Shown here in pieces: positions 5,873 through 8,121 of a stretch of DNA of 8,121 nt. Under the pieces are notes generated by a model. It was not told where the DNA came from, did not search any database, and saw nothing but the letters and a program-made list of their open reading frames with translations. The position numbers and the translations under genes were made by a program. Within the stretch, counting starts at the first letter, position 1. Each line of letters starts with the position of its first letter. This stretch comes from an uncultured Lachnospiraceae bacterium. Its GTDB lineage: Bacteria > Bacillota > Clostridia > Lachnospirales > Lachnospiraceae. The stretch lies in the NCBI GenBank assembly GCA_910588655.1, contig CAJUPJ010000023.1, forward strand, positions 1 through 8,121. The letters run 5' to 3'.

Positions 5873-5926
5873 ATTATAGATAGGATTATTACTATTTAAT
5901 AATTTATAAAAAACGGAGGACTTAAA

Positions 5927-8121
5927 ATGGATAAAGCCATAATTAATATTATATATACAGATAGTTTGGAATCTATATTGGTAAAAGGTGAAGAGATGGA
6001 AGATATTTCTTCTATTCAGGACATACCAATTCCAGAATGGTTTTCAGAATTAGATGACCGTAGTGGATGGGGAGGATTAATAGAAGAAATTCATAAAATG
6101 CTTGGTGATGAAAATGTAGACCTTAGTTTTGATTTTAGTGGTCCTTATGAAAGCAGTTGTATTTTTAAGCAATGTTTAAAAGAACATGGGTTTGGTGAAG
6201 ATGCTTTATCACCAGAAGAAATTACGAAAAATAACATTGAGGATGCAGAAAAGGCTGAACATCGTGGATTCTATAAAGAAGCTTTGAAGTATTATACCAA
6301 CGCAGCAGAGTTTGGAAACTCTGCTGAAGCACAATATAAAGTAGCACAATATTACTATTATGATGATATTAATAAAAGATTAGATATTAGTTTTGACGAG
6401 GATGTTGTAAATAAAGCTATTGACTATTATGAACAGGCAGCAGAACAAGGGTATACTAAGGCGGGATATCGTTTATTTGAAATTTTTTCCAGTGGGGAAA
6501 AAGGAGTCAGGGAGGATTGGACAGAAGCATTTAAATGGTTAAATAAGTATTCAGACCAAGAAGATAGTGAAGTACAGGATAACTTGGGTGATTGCTATTA
6601 TAATGGAGATGGTGTTGAACAAAATTATGAAGAAGCCATAAAATGGTATAAAAAGGCAGCAGAACAGGATAATAGTGAGGCACAATATAGCTTAGGTGCT
6701 TGCTATTATAATGGATATGGAACTGAAAAAGATTATGAAAAAGCTGTAAACTGGTTCAGAACAGCAGCAGAACAGGATAATAGTGAGGCACAGTGTAACT
6801 TAGGTGATTGTTATTATTATGGAGATGGTATTGAACAAAATTATGAAGAAGCTGTAAACTGGTTCAGAATAGCAGCAGAGCAAGGGAATAGTGAGGCACA
6901 GTATAAATTAGGTTTTTGCTATTATAATGGATATGGAACTGAAAAAGATTATAAAGAAGCTGTAAACTGGTTCAGAACAGCAGCAGAACAAGAAAATAGT
7001 GAGGCACAGTATAAATTAGGTGATTGTTATTATTATGGAGATGGTGTTGAACAAAATTATGAAGAAGCTGTAAAATGGTATAAAAAAGCAGCAAAAAAAG
7101 GGAATAGTGAGACACAAAATAAATTAGGTTTTTGCTATGAAAATAGTTATGGAGTTGAAAGGGATTATGAAAAAGCTGTAGATTGGTATAAAAAAGCAGC
7201 AGAACAGAATAATATTGAGGCATATAAGAATCTGGGATTTTGTTATGGAAATGGCTATGGAGTTAAAAAAGATGATAATGAATCTTTAAAATACTATATC
7301 AAGGCAGCGGAACAGGGAAATGTTGAAGCACAAAATATTTTAGGATTTTGCTACTATAATGGCTATAAAGTTGAAAAGAATTATGAAAAAGCAATGTACT
7401 GGTATACAAAAGCAGTGGAACATGGAAATATAGAAGCAAGGAACTTGATTAAAAAATTAAATATAAAGAACAGTGATGATGCACAGTATAAATTAGGTGA
7501 TTGTTATTATTATGGAGATGGTGTTGAACAAAATTATGAAGAAGCTGTAAAATGGTTCAGAACAGCAGCAGAACAAGGGAATAGTGATGCACAGTATAGA
7601 TTAGGTGATTGTTATTATGATGGAAATGGTGTTGAACAAAATTATGAAGAAGCCATAAAATGGTATAAAAAGGCAGCAGAACAAGAAGATAGTGAGATGC
7701 AAAATAACTTAGTTGCTTGCTACATAGAAGGTTATGGAGTTGAAAAGAATTATAAAGAAGCTGTAAACTGGTATAAAAAGGTAGCAGAACAAGGGGATAG
7801 CGAGGCACAGTATAAATTAGGTATTTGTTATTATTATTATGGTTATGGAATTGAAAAAGATTATAAAGAAGCTGTAAAATGGTTTAGAAAAGCAGCAGAA
7901 CAAGGAAATATTGGTGCACAATATAACTTAGGTGTTTGCTATGAAAATGGAAATGGAGTTGAAAAAGATATTGAAACAGCATTTGCATGGTATAAAAAAG
8001 CAGCAGAACAGGATAATAGTGAGGCACAGTATAACTTAGGTGTTTGCTATGAAAATGGAAATGGAGTTGAAAAAGATTATGAAGAAGCTGTAATCTGGTT
8101 TAGAAAAGCAGCAGAACAAGG
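5927..8121 (+). CDS. Sel1-like repeat protein, 5' part (continues past right edge)
   Basis: The frame is open from ATG 5927, with GGAGGA 6 bases upstream, to the window end: 731 codons with no stop. Residues 1-100 form an acidic, non-repetitive region (including IPEWFSELDDRSGWGGLIEE) that I do not recognise. It has no signal peptide, so the protein is probably cytoplasmic. From about residue 102 a TPR-like lead-in begins, and from 135 Sel1-like repeats follow, mostly 36 residues long. A typical unit reads AQYKLGDCYYYGDGVEQ-NYEEAVKWYKKAAEQGNSE. I count about 16 units, plus one 15-residue partial unit at 504-518. Sel1/SLR repeats form alpha-alpha superhelices that act as protein-binding scaffolds. 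Most units have the usual G, A and Y/W positions, plus a Cys after LGx (LGxCY). It probably shares an operon with the WYL regulator. The partner and function are unknown. Confidence 0.9.
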   Translation, partial: MDKAIINIIYTDSLESILVKGEEMEDISSIQDIPIPEWFSELDDRSGWGGLIEEIHKMLGDENVDLSFDFSGPYESSCIFKQCLKEHGFGEDALSPEEITKNNIEDAEKAEHRGFYKEALKYYTNAAEFGNSAEAQYKVAQYYYYDDINKRLDISFDEDVVNKAIDYYEQAAEQGYTKAGYRLFEIFSSGEKGVREDWTEAFKWLNKYSDQEDSEVQDNLGDCYYNGDGVEQNYEEAIKWYKKAAEQDNSEAQYSLGACYYNGYGTEKDYEKAVNWFRTAAEQDNSEAQCNLGDCYYYGDGIEQNYEEAVNWFRIAAEQGNSEAQYKLGFCYYNGYGTEKDYKEAVNWFRTAAEQENSEAQYKLGDCYYYGDGVEQNYEEAVKWYKKAAKKGNSETQNKLGFCYENSYGVERDYEKAVDWYKKAAEQNNIEAYKNLGFCYGNGYGVKKDDNESLKYYIKAAEQGNVEAQNILGFCYYNGYKVEKNYEKAMYWYTKAVEHGNIEARNLIKKLNIKNSDDAQYKLGDCYYYGDGVEQNYEEAVKWFRTAAEQGNSDAQYRLGDCYYDGNGVEQNYEEAIKWYKKAAEQEDSEMQNNLVACYIEGYGVEKNYKEAVNWYKKVAEQGDSEAQYKLGICYYYYGYGIEKDYKEAVKWFRKAAEQGNIGAQYNLGVCYENGNGVEKDIETAFAWYKKAAEQDNSEAQYNLGVCYENGNGVEKDYEEAVIWFRKAAEQ
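6572..8121 (+). repeat. tandem 108-bp repeats coding for Sel1 units
   Basis: Units begin at 6572, 6680, 6788, 6896, 7004, 7112, 7220, 7328, 7481, 7589, 7697, 7805, 7916 and 8024. All are 108 bp except the unit at 7805 (111 bp, one extra Tyr codon) and the last, which is cut by the window edge. A 45-bp partial unit fills 7436-7480. From 6572 to about 7111, units alternate between GDG-EQN and GYG-EKD types, giving a 216-bp higher-order repeat. DNA identity between units is high (for example GAAGCTGTAAACTGGTTCAG recurs), so expansion and contraction by recombination is likely. Confidence 0.85.

Noticed and set aside
6972..7808. Two similar 83-codon minus-strand open frames (6972-7223 and 7557-7808)
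   Set aside because: Both are antisense shadows of the Sel1 repeats. They resemble each other only because the coding repeats do.
6572..8121. CRISPR-like regular repetition
   Set aside because: The period is 108 bp with no unique spacers, and the frame is open throughout as Sel1 units. It is a protein repeat, not a CRISPR array.

Overview
The window is AT-rich. It uses strong GGAGG-type ribosome binding sites, AGA/AGG arginine codons and A/T-ending codons, which points to a Bacillota (Firmicutes) genome, probably a gut-type member of the Clostridia/Lachnospiraceae. That placement is inference from composition and gene families. The content looks like an accessory region: duplicated AAA-ATPase/nuclease genes, integration-site remnants, a WYL regulator and a long repeat protein.

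Left half (1-4592), everything on the minus strand. The first 17 codons of an unidentified gene leave the left edge. Next come two tandem, colinear copies of an AAA-ATPase-like gene with a C-terminal PD-(D/E)XK nuclease domain. Copy 2 (2895-4592, 565 aa) is intact. Copy 1 (392-2088) is exactly 1 nt shorter. It carries a frameshift in an A-run, a Glu-to-Lys change in the nuclease ExK motif and a nonsense codon near the end, so it is probably a pseudogene. A 456-bp stretch is identical between the two copies although the flanking sequence has diverged, which suggests recent gene conversion. Each copy is followed, in its own direction of transcription, by the same hairpin terminator inside a ~92-bp direct repeat. 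Between the copies lie a small excisionase-type helix-turn-helix gene, a degenerate 3' half of a tRNA (anticodon CCA), and short direct repeats on both sides of that tRNA-like core. Together these resemble a relic integration (att) site.

Right half (4593-8121), plus strand. A divergent intergenic region of about 320 bp carries an extended -10 promoter with a perfect dyad over the -35 region. It drives a WYL-domain transcription factor (4913-5872). Fifty-four bases later, with no terminator between, begins a long protein (5927 to beyond the right edge) with an acidic N-terminal region of unknown type followed by about 16 Sel1-like repeats. The two genes look like one operon.

Working model (inference): the left half is a duplicating and decaying ATPase-nuclease family beside an old integration site. 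The right half is a self-contained WYL-regulated operon whose effector is the Sel1-repeat protein. WYL regulators often control phage-defence or stress loci, but nothing here proves such a role.
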